The position numbers and the translations under genes were made by a program. The notes beneath the pieces are model-generated. The model did not search any database, was not told the DNA's origin, and saw only the letters and a program-made list of their open reading frames with translations. Positions 32,072-41,363 of a stretch of DNA of 53,147 nucleotides are shown piece after piece. The first letter of the stretch is position 1, and each line of letters starts with the position of its first letter. This DNA comes from Rhodospirillales bacterium (lineage in GTDB: Bacteria > Pseudomonadota > Alphaproteobacteria > Rhodospirillales > Defluviicoccaceae): assembly GCA_007695045.1 (NCBI GenBank), contig REEP01000088.1, forward strand, positions 1 to 53,147, written 5' to 3'.

Positions 32072-34070
32072 CGCGGAGCCTCGGTTCGATGACCTGTTCG
32101 CCTTCGAGGGTGCGGAGGAGCTTTGGCAATCGTGGCGCGACGGGCTCACGCCGGACCCGCTGCTCGATGTCTCTGAATGGGCGGACCAACACCGTTTCCT
32201 GAGCCCGCGGGCCTCGGCCGAGCCGGGGCGCTATCGCACCGATCGCACGCCTTATATGCGCGCGATCGTGGATGCGCTGTCGCCGTCGCATCCCGCCCGG
32301 CGTGTCGTCTTCATGAAGGCGGCACAGGTGGGTGCGACCGAGGCCGGCAACAACTGGATCGGCTACGTCATCCACCACGCGCCGGGGCCGATGCTCAGCG
32401 TCCAGCCGACGGTCGAGCTCGCCAAGCGCTTCTCGCGCCAGCGCATCGACCCGCTGATCGCCGAGAGCCCGTCCTTGCGCGAGCGGGTGAAGCCGGCGCG
32501 CTCGCGCGATGCCGGCAACACGGTGCTGTCGAAGGAGTTCCCGGCCGGGCTTCTGGTCATCACCGGCGCCAACTCGGCAGTCGGCCTGCGCTCGATGCCG
32601 GCGCGGTACCTGTTTCTCGACGAGGTCGATGCCTATCCGCCCTCGGCCGACGAGGAAGGCGATCCGGTCGCGCTCGCCGAGGCGCGCACACGCACCTTCT
32701 CCTGGCGGAGCAAGGTGTTCATGACCTCGACGCCGACGATCCACGGGATCTCGCGCATCGAGCGCGAGTACGAGGTGTCCGACCAGCGCCGCTTCTTCGT
32801 GCCATGCCCCCATTGCGCTCATCGCCAGTGGCTCAGGTTCGAGCGGCTGAAGTGGGACAAGGGCAGGCCGGAGACGGCGCACTACCTGTGCGAGGCCTGC
32901 GACGGCGCAATTCAAGAGCACCACAAGACGGCGATGCTGATTGCCGGCGAGTGGCGGCCGACGGCCGAGCCTTCCGATCCGGCGACGATCGGCTTTCACC
33001 TTTCGGCCCTCTACTCGCCGGTCGGCTGGCTCTCCTGGGAGGCGATCGCGCGCATGTGGGAGGCGGCCACCACCGACGAGGCCAGGCGCAGCTTCAAGAA
33101 CGGCGTGCTCGGCGAGACCTGGATCGAGACCGGCGAGGCGCCCGACTGGCAGCGGCTTTACGAGAGGCGCGAGGACTTCGCCGTCGGCACGGTGCCGGCC
33201 GGCGGGCTGTTTCTGACGGCGGGGGCCGACGTCCAGAAGGACCGGATCGAGGTCTCGGTCTGGGCGTGGGGGCGGGGCCTCACCAGCTGGCTTGTCGACC
33301 ACATCGTGATCGACGGCGGCCCAGAACACGCTTCAGCCTGGGCGGAGCTCTCCGCGCTCCTCGACCGCACCTGGCCGCATGCCCATGGGCAGCGGCTCGG
33401 CCTTGCCAAGCTCGGCATCGACACCGGCTATGAGGCGCCGGCCGTTTACGCTTGGGCGCGCCAGGCCGGCTTCGCGCAGGTGGCACCCGTGAAGGGCGTC
33501 GAGGGATTCAACCGCGCCGCACCCGTGGTCGGGCCGAGCTATGTCGACGTGACGACGAGCGGCCGCAAGCTTCGCCGCGGCGCGCGGCTATGGACGGTGG
33601 CCGTCGCCACCTTCAAGAGCGAGACCTACCGGTTCCTGCGGCTCGGCTGGCCGACGGAGGACGAGCTCGCCGAGGGGGCGCAGTACCCCGCCGGCTATGT
33701 CCATCTGCCGAAAGGGACGGAGGCCGAGTGGGTCAAGCAGCTCGTCGCCGAGCAGCTGGTGACCGTCAAGACCCGCCGCGGCTTCCAGCGCCTCGAATGG
33801 CAGAAGCTGCGCGAGCGCAACGAGGTGCTGGACTGCCGGGTCTACGCCCGCGCCGCCGCCTGGATCGCCGGCATCGACCGCTGGAGCGAAGCGACTTGGC
33901 GCGACCTCGAGGCCCAGGTCGCGGCGAAGGATGGCGAGAGCGGAACGATGCCGGAGGCAGACGATCCGTCTGCGGAGCCGGACTCCTCCGAGACGCCCTC
34001 GGCGGGCCTCCTGCGGCGTGAGCGCCGGCCGCGCGGCCGGAGGGTGTTCACGCCGAGCTACTTGAGCTGA
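32019..34070 (+). CDS. Terminase large subunit (lambda gpA/GpA-like family)
   Basis: A 683-residue packaging motor. The gpA-type Walker A is FMKAAQVGATEAGNN near residue 105 and Walker B is YLFLDEVDAYP. A zinc-finger-like CPHCAHRQW...LCEACDG follows, then the nuclease domain with TAGADVQKDRIEVSV and LGIDTGYEAPAVY. The tail is a basic segment ending FTPSYLS. It cuts DNA and pumps it into the procapsid, working with the Nu1-like subunit and the portal. The start at 32019 has ggag upstream; an earlier ATG at 31980 would add 13 atypical residues. Confidence 0.93.
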   Translation: MSVHTSPSSPRSGPSFASAEPRFDDLFAFEGAEELWQSWRDGLTPDPLLDVSEWADQHRFLSPRASAEPGRYRTDRTPYMRAIVDALSPSHPARRVVFMKAAQVGATEAGNNWIGYVIHHAPGPMLSVQPTVELAKRFSRQRIDPLIAESPSLRERVKPARSRDAGNTVLSKEFPAGLLVITGANSAVGLRSMPARYLFLDEVDAYPPSADEEGDPVALAEARTRTFSWRSKVFMTSTPTIHGISRIEREYEVSDQRRFFVPCPHCAHRQWLRFERLKWDKGRPETAHYLCEACDGAIQEHHKTAMLIAGEWRPTAEPSDPATIGFHLSALYSPVGWLSWEAIARMWEAATTDEARRSFKNGVLGETWIETGEAPDWQRLYERREDFAVGTVPAGGLFLTAGADVQKDRIEVSVWAWGRGLTSWLVDHIVIDGGPEHASAWAELSALLDRTWPHAHGQRLGLAKLGIDTGYEAPAVYAWARQAGFAQVAPVKGVEGFNRAAPVVGPSYVDVTTSGRKLRRGARLWTVAVATFKSETYRFLRLGWPTEDELAEGAQYPAGYVHLPKGTEAEWVKQLVAEQLVTVKTRRGFQRLEWQKLRERNEVLDCRVYARAAAWIAGIDRWSEATWRDLEAQVAAKDGESGTMPEADDPSAEPDSSETPSAGLLRRERRPRGRRVFTPSYLS

Positions 34071-34080
34071 GACCGACATC

Positions 34081-34293
34081 ATGAACCTCGAAGAGATGAT
34101 CGCGCGCCGCGATGCCCTGCTAGCGGCCCGTTTCCGCGGCGTGCGCACCGTCGAGATCGAAGGTCGGCGCATCACCTATGCGACCGATGCCGAGATGGCC
34201 GCGGCGCTTGCCGACCTCGAGCGGCGCATCGCCGAGACCCAGGCGGGGGCCCGGCGCCGGATCGTGCGCACCGCGGCGAGCAAGGGGTTGTGA
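34081..34293 (+). CDS. gpW-like head-tail joining protein
   Basis: A 70-residue protein, EMIARRDALLAARFRGVRTV then IEGRRITYATDAEMAAALAD, with the helix-strand-helix plan of lambda gpW. gpW closes the filled head and prepares it for tail attachment. Its place between terminase and portal matches lambda A-W-B, and it overlaps the portal by 4 bases. Confidence 0.88.
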   Translation: MNLEEMIARRDALLAARFRGVRTVEIEGRRITYATDAEMAAALADLERRIAETQAGARRRIVRTAASKGL

Positions 34294-35762
34294 CCGGCAT
34301 GCTCGGCATGATGCGGCGCTGGCGCCGGCAGGTCGGCGCCTTCATCGGCGGCTTCGAGGCCGGTGAGGCGAGCCGCAGGCTGCGGCACTTCCAGCCGAGT
34401 CGGGCGCATCTCAACACGCTGATCGCCGCCGCCGGCGCCGACATCACCGCGCGCGCCCGTTGGCTCGTGCGCAACAACGGCTATGCGGCGAACGCGATCG
34501 AGAGCTGGGCCGGCAACGTGGTCGGCGACGGCATCAAGCCGTCGTCGCTGATCGCCGATGCCGATCTCAAGGCGCGCGTGCAGCGGCTCTGGCTCGACTG
34601 GACCGACGACAGCGACGCGGAGGGGTTCACCGACTTCTACGGCCAGCAGCGGCGCGCCGCGCGCGAGGTGTTCATCGCGGGCGAGGTGTTCCTCCGCTTC
34701 CGCCCACGCCGTCCCGAGGACGGGCTCGCGGTGCCGCTGCAACTGCAGATGATCCCGTCCGAGATGCTGCCGCTCAGTCGCAACGAGCAGCTTTCCGGCG
34801 GCAATGTCGTCCGCCAGGGCATCGAGTTCGACCGCATCGGCAGGCGCGTCGCCTACCACTTCCTGCGCCGCCATCCCGGCGACGCGACCGACCCGGGCCT
34901 CTCCGGTGAGACGGTGCGGGTGCCGGCGTCCGAGATCGTCCACGTCATCGATCCGGTGGATGCGGGGCAGCTCCGCGGTATCTCCCGTTTCGCGCCGGGG
35001 ATCGTGAAGCTGTTCCTGCTCGACCAGTACGACGACGCCGAGCTCGACCGGAAGAAGGTCGCGGCGATGCACGCGCTCTTCATCACCACGCCGGCGCCGG
35101 CGGAGCCCTTCGATGTCGCCGAGAGCGACGAGAGCGGCGAGCGTACCATGGACCTGCAGCCCGGCCAGATCGTGATGCTGGAGCCAGGCGAGGAGGTGCA
35201 GACCTCGGCGCCGGCCGATGTCGGGCAGACCTACGAGCCGTTCCAGTACCGCACGCTCCTGCAGGTCTCGGCGGCGCTCGGCGTTCCCTACGCGTACCTG
35301 TCGAACGACATGCTGAAGGCGAACTACTCGAACTCGCGGCTCGCGCTCTTGGAGTTCCGCCGCCGGGTCGAGGCCTATCAGCATGCCGTCATGGTCTGGC
35401 AGATCTGTCGGCGCGTCTGGACGCGCTGGATGGATACGGCGGTCATGGCGGGCGCTCTCGACCTCCCCGGCTACGAGGCGCGCCGCCGCGACTACATCGC
35501 CTGCTCGTGGCTGCCCCCGAAGTGGGATTGGGTCGACCCGCTGAAGGATGCCCGCGCCGAGATCGAGCAGATCGAGGCGGGGCTCAAGAGCCGGACGCAA
35601 GCCCTTGCCGAGCGCGGCTACGACGCGGACCAGGTCGACGCCGAGATCGCCGCCGACCGCGAGCGGGAGCGGAGCCTCGGGCTCGCGTTCACCGGCGCAC
35701 GCACCGATCCGGTCCCGCCAGACGATCCGGAGCAGCCCGTACCCTCGCTGGCCACCGACTGA
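34290..35762 (+). CDS. Portal protein (lambda gpB family)
   Basis: A 490-residue protein forming the DNA entry ring at one vertex. Typical segments are ARWLVRNNGYAANAIESWAG, AAREVFIAGEVFLRFRPRR, the RGISRFAPGIVKLF strand, and LSNDMLKANYSNSRLALLEF near residue 340. It starts with GTG overlapping the gpW stop. Length is close to lambda gpB (533). Confidence 0.93.
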   Translation: MTGMLGMMRRWRRQVGAFIGGFEAGEASRRLRHFQPSRAHLNTLIAAAGADITARARWLVRNNGYAANAIESWAGNVVGDGIKPSSLIADADLKARVQRLWLDWTDDSDAEGFTDFYGQQRRAAREVFIAGEVFLRFRPRRPEDGLAVPLQLQMIPSEMLPLSRNEQLSGGNVVRQGIEFDRIGRRVAYHFLRRHPGDATDPGLSGETVRVPASEIVHVIDPVDAGQLRGISRFAPGIVKLFLLDQYDDAELDRKKVAAMHALFITTPAPAEPFDVAESDESGERTMDLQPGQIVMLEPGEEVQTSAPADVGQTYEPFQYRTLLQVSAALGVPYAYLSNDMLKANYSNSRLALLEFRRRVEAYQHAVMVWQICRRVWTRWMDTAVMAGALDLPGYEARRRDYIACSWLPPKWDWVDPLKDARAEIEQIEAGLKSRTQALAERGYDADQVDAEIAADRERERSLGLAFTGARTDPVPPDDPEQPVPSLATD

Positions 35763-35769
35763 GGAGTCC

Positions 35770-37134
35770 ATGACGCCACATCATCCTGTGCTGACCCGGC
35801 TTGTCCGCCGGCCGCTGGCGATCGCGCCGCGCGCGCTCGATGGACTACTCGCCGCCGATCTGACCATCGATGCGCGATCCGCGATCACGCCGATCCTCCC
35901 CGACGCCGATCGGGCGGCATCGCGCGGCTTCACGGTGACGGACAGCGGCATCGCCGTGGTGCCGGTGCTCGGGCCGCTTGTGAGCCGGGGCGACTGGCTA
36001 ACGGCGCTCTTCGGCGCGACCGACTATGGCGCGATCGGCAGCGCCGTCGCAGCGGCCTTCGCGGCACCGTCGGCCCGCGCCGTGCTGCTCGAGCTCGACT
36101 CGCCGGGCGGCGAGGTCGGGGGCCTGTTCGACCTGGTCGATCGTCTCACATCGCTGCGCGAAGATGCGCAGAAGCCGCTCTGGGCGGTGGCGCACGAGAG
36201 CGCGCTTTCGGCTGGCTTCGCTGTCGCGAGCGCCGCCGACCGCCTCTATGTCAGCCGCACCGGCGAGGTCGGTTCGGTCGGCGTCGTCGCGATCCATGTC
36301 GACAAGAGCGCCGCCGACGCGATGGCCGGCCTCAAGTGGACGCTCATCCACGCGGGCGCGAAGAAGGTCGATGGCAATCCCCACGAGCCGCTGTCGGCCG
36401 GGGCCTTCGCCGACATCCAGGCCGATGTCGATGCGTTGCATGACGAGCTCGTCGCCCTCATCGCGCGGAACCGAAACATGAGCCCGGACGCGGTCCGCGC
36501 CAGCCAAGCGGCTATCTATCGCGGCCGGCGCGGCATCGACATCGGATTTGCCGACCGCATGGGCAGCGTGGCCCAGGCTCTTGCCGATCTCGCCGCAACG
36601 CTCGATCGGCCTGTCCGAAGCCGGGGTCTCGCCTCGGCGAAGATCGGCGTCACGCCGCGCACCTTTCCCGCTCAACCTTCAAGGAGGAAGCCTGCCATGA
36701 CCACCGACACCAATGCCGGCGCGGCCGTTGAGGATGCCGCCAACATCGAAACGGGTGCGCCCGCCTCCAATCCTCCCGAACCCCAGGTGGACAACGGCCA
36801 GGCACCGGATCCTGCACCGGCGGCTCCCGTCTCCGCACCGGCTTCGCCCGAAGCGCCGGCTGAGGCTGCAGCGCAAAGGCTCCGGGCCGAGTACGCCGAG
36901 ATCGCCGCCATCGCGGCGCAGGCCGGCCGGCTTGGCATCGCCGTCGATGCCGCGGATGCCATGGCCAAGGGGATCCGGCCGGAGGCGCTGCGCCGCTCCG
37001 TGCTCGACGCACTCAGCCAGCGTGCCGAAGCGAGCGCCGTGGTTGCCGCGGCGCCGCAGGCGCTTGGCCCTGGCGACAGTCCCATCGTCCGCCGCGCGCG
37101 AGAGCGCGCCGCGACCGCCAACCGCAACGCATGA
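35770..37134 (+). CDS. S49-family head maturation protease (lambda gpC-like)
   Basis: A 454-residue protein. The ClpP/SppA-like protease spans residues 55-270, with ELDSPGGEVGG, the candidate nucleophile Ser147 in ESALSAGF, and the candidate general base Lys199 in HAGAKKVDGNP. The C-terminal 145 residues are a Pro/Ala-rich then helical scaffold region that also has its own start (see 36697-37134). As in lambda C/Nu3, the protease would clear scaffold and itself from the procapsid. Confidence 0.9.
   Translation: MTPHHPVLTRLVRRPLAIAPRALDGLLAADLTIDARSAITPILPDADRAASRGFTVTDSGIAVVPVLGPLVSRGDWLTALFGATDYGAIGSAVAAAFAAPSARAVLLELDSPGGEVGGLFDLVDRLTSLREDAQKPLWAVAHESALSAGFAVASAADRLYVSRTGEVGSVGVVAIHVDKSAADAMAGLKWTLIHAGAKKVDGNPHEPLSAGAFADIQADVDALHDELVALIARNRNMSPDAVRASQAAIYRGRRGIDIGFADRMGSVAQALADLAATLDRPVRSRGLASAKIGVTPRTFPAQPSRRKPAMTTDTNAGAAVEDAANIETGAPASNPPEPQVDNGQAPDPAPAAPVSAPASPEAPAEAAAQRLRAEYAEIAAIAAQAGRLGIAVDAADAMAKGIRPEALRRSVLDALSQRAEASAVVAAAPQALGPGDSPIVRRARERAATANRNA
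36697..37134 (+). CDS. Nested scaffolding protein read from an internal start (lambda Nu3-like)
   Basis: The internal ATG at codon 310 of the protease gene is in the same frame and is preceded nine bases upstream by AAGGAGG (36681-36687), a near-perfect ribosome-binding site unlikely by chance in the middle of a gene. The product would be 145 residues: a disordered Pro/Ala stretch, then helices (AAAQRLRAEYAEIAAIAAQA) and a basic end. That is the usual design of a scaffold. The arrangement matches lambda, where Nu3 starts inside C. Confidence 0.75.
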   Translation: MTTDTNAGAAVEDAANIETGAPASNPPEPQVDNGQAPDPAPAAPVSAPASPEAPAEAAAQRLRAEYAEIAAIAAQAGRLGIAVDAADAMAKGIRPEALRRSVLDALSQRAEASAVVAAAPQALGPGDSPIVRRARERAATANRNA

Positions 37135-37145
37135 GGAGGTGAGCC

Positions 37146-37535
37146 ATGCCTGTGCTGACCATGCCGCCCACGCTGGGCGATCTTCTCAAGTACGAGCTCA
37201 ATGCGAGCTACTGCCGCGAGACCGTCACGCTCAAGGCCGGAACGAGCTATGTGCTCGGTTCCGTGCTCGGGCGGATCACCGCCTCGGGCAAGTACCGCTT
37301 GTCGCCCGACGCCGAGGTCGTCGGAGACGAGGGTGCGGACGTCGCAACGGCCGTCCTGATCGAGGCGGTCGACGCGACGGCCGGCGACAGGACCGGCCTC
37401 GTGGTTGCCCGCGGCCCAGTGATCGTCTCCAAGGCGGCGCTCATCTTCGACGCCTCCGTCGATGACGCGGCCAAGACGGCCGTCAAGCACGCCGAGCTGA
37501 GCTCTGCCGGCATCGTGCCGCGCGACACCGCCTGA
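37146..37535 (+). CDS. Head decoration protein (lambda gpD family)
   Basis: A 129-residue protein, LGDLLKYELNASYCRETVTL then LGRITASGKYRLSPDA, and the end DASVDDAAKTAVKHAELSSA-GIVPRD typical of gpD. Trimers stabilise the expanded capsid. It sits directly between scaffold and major capsid genes. Confidence 0.92.
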   Translation: MPVLTMPPTLGDLLKYELNASYCRETVTLKAGTSYVLGSVLGRITASGKYRLSPDAEVVGDEGADVATAVLIEAVDATAGDRTGLVVARGPVIVSKAALIFDASVDDAAKTAVKHAELSSAGIVPRDTA

Positions 37536-37564
37536 TCCACGCTCGTCAGGTCCAATCCGTCACC

Positions 37565-37596
37565 GGCTCCGAGGCGTCCGCCTTCGGGGCCTTTTT
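37565..37596 (+). terminator. Rho-independent terminator between decoration and capsid genes
   Basis: The stem GGCTCCGAGGC pairs with GCC-TTCGGGGCC (one bulged T, one G-T pair) around loop GTCC and is followed by TTTTT. Sited between gpD- and gpE-like genes it probably attenuates rather than ends transcription, because the capsid gene has no other obvious promoter. Confidence 0.75.
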
Positions 37597-37629
37597 CATG
37601 CCCGTCACATCCCAAGGAGACCCGACATC

Positions 37630-38652
37630 ATGGTCGCCATAATCAATCCGTTCGACGCGGGCGGCTACTCGCTCGCCGACATGACCCAGGCCATCAACAT
37701 CCTGCCCAACGTCTACACCCGGCTCGGGCAGATGGGCCTTTTCCGCTTCGAGGGTGTCACCCAGCGCTCCGTCGTCATCGAGCAGGCGGAGGGCGTGCTC
37801 AACCTCCTGCCCACCGTGCCGCTCGGCGGTCCCGCCACCGTCGCCAATCGCGACACGCGCTCGATGCGCTCCTTCACGGTGCCGTGGATTCCCCACGACG
37901 ACGTGATCACGCCCCAGGACATCCAGGGCGTGCGCGGCTTCGGCGTGGCCGACGCCGCCGACCCGCTCGCCACCGTCATGGAGCGCAAGCTCACCCGCAT
38001 GCGGGTCAAGCACGCCCAGACGCGCGAGTACATGGAGGTCAATGCGCTGCGCGGCATCGTCAAGGATGGCGCCGGCACCGCGCTCTACAACTACTTCACC
38101 GAGTTCGGCCTCACGCAGCTCGAAACGGACTTCGTGCTCGGCACTGCCGGCACCCAGGTCCAGGGCAAGGTGCGCGACGTGCTCCGCAAGGTCGAGACTG
38201 AGCTCAAGGGCGAGACCATGACCGGCGTGCTCGCTCTCGTCAGCCCTGAGTTCTTCGACAAGCTGATCGGTCACGCCAAGGTCGAGGAGGCCTACAAGTA
38301 CTATTCCTCGACCGGGGCGCAGCCGCTCCGCGAGGACACCCGCCGGCGCTTCCCCTTCGCCGGGATCCTGTTCGAGGAATACAATGCGACCGTCACGCTC
38401 TCCACTGGCGGGACCGAGACGCTGATCCCGGCCGGCGAAGGCATCGCGTTTCCGCTCGGCACCCTCGACACTTTCGTCACCTACGGCGCGCCCGCCAACC
38501 TGATCGAGACGGTCAACACGGTCGGCCTGCCGATCTACGCGCGCCAGATCGCCCGACCCGATGGCAGCGCCATCGAGGTCAAGACCGAGGCCTCGATCCT
38601 GCCGATCAACAAGCGTCCGCGGCTCGCGGTGCGCATCTTCTCCAGCAACTGA
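37630..38652 (+). CDS. Major capsid protein (lambda gpE family)
   Basis: A 340-residue HK97-fold protein close in length to lambda gpE (341). Typical segments are VPWIPHDDVITPQDIQGVRG, MRVKHAQTREYMEVNALRGI and the C-terminal GLPIYARQIARPDGSAIEVK. It starts after a good aaggag site. Confidence 0.94.
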   Translation: MVAIINPFDAGGYSLADMTQAINILPNVYTRLGQMGLFRFEGVTQRSVVIEQAEGVLNLLPTVPLGGPATVANRDTRSMRSFTVPWIPHDDVITPQDIQGVRGFGVADAADPLATVMERKLTRMRVKHAQTREYMEVNALRGIVKDGAGTALYNYFTEFGLTQLETDFVLGTAGTQVQGKVRDVLRKVETELKGETMTGVLALVSPEFFDKLIGHAKVEEAYKYYSSTGAQPLREDTRRRFPFAGILFEEYNATVTLSTGGTETLIPAGEGIAFPLGTLDTFVTYGAPANLIETVNTVGLPIYARQIARPDGSAIEVKTEASILPINKRPRLAVRIFSSN

Positions 38653-38654
38653 GC

Positions 38655-38969
38655 ATGAGCATCTTCGCGGAGGCGATCGACGACCTCTTCGCCGATCCAA
38701 ACCTCGCGCGGGATGCCGCCTGGCGGGCGGGCGGCACGGGCGCACCGGTGACGGTGCGGATCGTTCTGCGCCAGCCGGACCGCATCGGGGGCTTCGGTGA
38801 GACTCGCCTGCTCGCAGCCACCACCGTGATCGAGGTGCGCATGGTCGAGGTGGCGGAGCTCGCAGAGGGCGATGTCTTCGAGATCGGCGGCGAGGCCTTC
38901 GTGGTGCAGGGCGAGCCGGTGCGCGACAGCGAGCGACTCGTCTGGACGGCGGAGCTGAGGAAGGCATGA
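38655..38969 (+). CDS. Head-tail joining protein (FII/gpFI region)
   Basis: A 104-residue beta-rich protein (VTVRIVLRQPDRIGGFGETR, EGDVFEIGGEAFVVQGEP) resembling the FII-like joiner that forms the head side of the connector. It lies two bases behind the capsid gene and overlaps the next gene by 4 bases. Confidence 0.78.
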   Translation: MSIFAEAIDDLFADPNLARDAAWRAGGTGAPVTVRIVLRQPDRIGGFGETRLLAATTVIEVRMVEVAELAEGDVFEIGGEAFVVQGEPVRDSERLVWTAELRKA

Positions 38970-39625
38970 GGCTGTCGGCTGAGATCATCGGCGACCTCGG
39001 CCGCATCATGGCCGAGGAAGTCAAGGCCGCCGAGCGAGCCGCAACGACCGGTGTTCGTGAGGCGGCCGATGGGCTCAAGAACGAGCTGAGAGCGCAGGTC
39101 ACGAGCGCCGGGCTCGGTGCGCGGCTCGCGCGGACGTGGCGCGCGGAGACCTTTCCCAAGGGGCAGAACAGCATCCGCGCCGCAGGCCTCGTCTGGTCGA
39201 AGGCGCCCGGCATCATCCGCATCTACGAGGACGGCGCCACCATCCGCTCGACCAGGGGCTTCTTTCTGGCGATCCCGACCGAGGCGGCCGGGCGCTATGG
39301 CGATGGCGGCCGCAAGATCACGCCGGGCGGCTGGGAGCGGCGGACAGGCCAGCGGCTGCGCTTCGTCTATCGGCGCCACGCGCCGTCACTGCTCGTGGCC
39401 GACAACATGCGCGCGCGCACCGGCAATCGCGGCGGATTTGCGCGTGCGAGCGCCGCAGCTATGCGCAGCGGGCGGGGGCTGGTCACTGTGCCCATCTTCA
39501 TCCTGGTGCCGCAAGTGACCTTCCGAAAGCGGCTCGACGTCGCAGGCGCCGCGCTCCGCTGGCAGGAGCGCCTGCCGGGTCTTGTCGTCCGCAGCTGGTT
39601 CTCCGGCGATGGAGGAAACCGCTGA
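38966..39625 (+). CDS. DUF6441-like tail completion protein
   Basis: A 219-residue protein. GLKNELRAQVTSAGLGARLA, TWRAETFPKG and the final LPGLVVRSWF fit DUF6441, found at the gpZ position in alphaproteobacterial phages. It probably helps shape the head-proximal tail end. It overlaps both neighbours (4 bases and 1 base). Confidence 0.78.
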   Translation: MRLSAEIIGDLGRIMAEEVKAAERAATTGVREAADGLKNELRAQVTSAGLGARLARTWRAETFPKGQNSIRAAGLVWSKAPGIIRIYEDGATIRSTRGFFLAIPTEAAGRYGDGGRKITPGGWERRTGQRLRFVYRRHAPSLLVADNMRARTGNRGGFARASAAAMRSGRGLVTVPIFILVPQVTFRKRLDVAGAALRWQERLPGLVVRSWFSGDGGNR

Positions 39626-40056
39626 TGTCCCGCCGTGAAGACATTCTCGCAGCGCTCGTTACGGCGCTCGACACTGCTCTCACAGCAAGGGTTCGCCGCA
39701 ATGAGGTCCTGCCCGAGAAGGCGCCGGCGGAGGGGCTCGTCATCCTGCGCGATGGCGATCCCGGCGAGCCGGATGTGACGCTCAACCCCCGCACGGAGTT
39801 CTACGCCCACCGGGTCGAGATCGAGGCCTATATGCCGCGGGATTCGGTTGGCGGCGGTGAGGCTGCCCTCGATGCGCTGCTCGGGGCTATCGGCGCGGCA
39901 CTCAAGGTCGATCCCGCGCTCGGCGGTCTCGCCGAGAACCTGATCCCGTCTGCGCCCGAGACCGGCGCGCTCGCCATCGAGGGCGCTGCGCCGATCCTTA
40001 CCGCCCGGCTCGTCGTCACGGTCGAGTACCTGGTGAGCGATCCGCTCGCCGACTGA
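39625..40056 (+). CDS. Probable tail terminator protein (gpU-like)
   Basis: A 143-residue protein (REDILAALVTALDTALTARV, FYAHRVEIEAYM, and a beta-rich end LTARLVVTVEYLV). Size, pattern and position between the joiners and the tail tube suit a gpU-type tail terminator. Homologues are sometimes labelled acyl-CoA transferase, which nothing in the sequence supports. Confidence 0.72.
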   Translation: MSRREDILAALVTALDTALTARVRRNEVLPEKAPAEGLVILRDGDPGEPDVTLNPRTEFYAHRVEIEAYMPRDSVGGGEAALDALLGAIGAALKVDPALGGLAENLIPSAPETGALAIEGAAPILTARLVVTVEYLVSDPLAD

Positions 40057-40080
40057 CGCTTCCAGCTCAAGGAGTTCCCC

Positions 40081-41352
40081 ATGCCCAAGGTGCGCGCTTA
40101 CGGCGCGGACGCCACGCTGAAGGCTTGCCGCGAGGCTGCCTACGGTGTGGCGCCGCTCTCCGGCTACCGGAGCCTCGATTTCAAGGCGACCGACCTATCC
40201 TCGGCCCAGCCGCTCGGCGACGACCCGCTCCTGGGGCGCGGGCGCAATGCGCAGGATCCCTACCGCGGGCTCATCACCGACGAGGGCCAGATCGAGATCC
40301 CCTTCGATCTGCGCGGCACCGGCTTTTGGCTCACCGGCCTGTTCGGCGACCCGGTGACGACTGCGGTCAAGGCGAGCGGGTCGATCGCGTTCGCCGCGAA
40401 CCCGTCGGCAGGCGATACCATCACGCTCAATGGCACAGTGTGGACCTTCGTGTCGGGCCCGGCCTCGGGCAACGAGACGGAGATCCAGGGGACGGTGACC
40501 CAGACCGTCGATCAGCTGGTCGCCGACCTCAACGCCTCGGCCGATGCCGAGGTGTCGAAGTGCACCTACTTCCGGCCGACCGGCACCCAGACGCTGGCGA
40601 TCGAGTTCGACACCACGGGGCCGGCGGGCAACGCCTTCACGCTCGCCGCATCGGCCGCGACGACATCGGGCCCGACTCTGACCGGCGGCGGCTACGACCA
40701 TGTCTGGGACAGCGGCGCCGACGACATCCCGAGCTACACGATCGAGATCGGCCACCCGAAGCTGGTGACGCCCGTGTTCTTCCGCCATCTCGGCACGGTG
40801 ATGGAGAGCCTCAACTTCGAGATGGGCCAGGAAGGCCCCGCCAACGCCCGCCTCCAGCTCGTGGCCCAGGGCGAAGAGAAATTCGCCGCCACGATCGACG
40901 CGAACCCGGATGCCTACTCGCTGCGCCGGTTCAGCCAGGGGCGCGGCTTCATCCGCCGCGGCGGGACGGCGCTCGCCGGCGTCACCGGCGGCAGCCTCAC
41001 CTTCTCCAACAATCTGGAGCGAGTGCGGGTGATCCGCGAGGACGGCAAGATCGAGGCGGCTGATCCCACCTTCGCGTCCGCCGAGGGCTCGATGTCGGTG
41101 CGCTTCGACGGCGCCACGCTGGTGGCCGAAGCCACCGACGGCGATCCGGTCGCCCTCGAATACGGCTTCACCTTCCCGGAAGGCTATGCGCTCCGCTTCG
41201 AGCTGCCGCGGGTCTTCCTGCCCAAGCCCAAATACGCCGTCTCCGGCCCCGGCGGGGTCGAGGCGAGCTTCGACTGGCGCGCCGCCTTCGACGACAGCGA
41301 AGGCACGATGCTGCGCGCGCACCTGCTGAACGACGTCACCAGCTACGCATAA
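40081..41352 (+). CDS. Tail tube protein with an inserted beta domain
   Basis: A 423-residue tube subunit, long for the family. The tube parts are the start (CREAAYGVAPLSGYRSLDFK) and the second half (FFRHLGTVMESLNFEMGQEG, the VTGGSLTFSNNLE strand). Between them, about residues 95-200, is a Gly/Thr-rich beta insert (SAGDTITLNGTVWTFVSGPA) that would stand out from the tube surface, like the Ig-like decorations of other tail proteins. It starts after aaggag. Confidence 0.87.
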   Translation: MPKVRAYGADATLKACREAAYGVAPLSGYRSLDFKATDLSSAQPLGDDPLLGRGRNAQDPYRGLITDEGQIEIPFDLRGTGFWLTGLFGDPVTTAVKASGSIAFAANPSAGDTITLNGTVWTFVSGPASGNETEIQGTVTQTVDQLVADLNASADAEVSKCTYFRPTGTQTLAIEFDTTGPAGNAFTLAASAATTSGPTLTGGGYDHVWDSGADDIPSYTIEIGHPKLVTPVFFRHLGTVMESLNFEMGQEGPANARLQLVAQGEEKFAATIDANPDAYSLRRFSQGRGFIRRGGTALAGVTGGSLTFSNNLERVRVIREDGKIEAADPTFASAEGSMSVRFDGATLVAEATDGDPVALEYGFTFPEGYALRFELPRVFLPKPKYAVSGPGGVEASFDWRAAFDDSEGTMLRAHLLNDVTSYA

Positions 41353-41363
41353 GGAGCGGCCCC

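Noticed and set aside
39625-40056. Acyl-CoA transferase, a label sometimes given to this protein family.
   Set aside because: No catalytic motif of that enzyme class is present; size and place fit a tail terminator.
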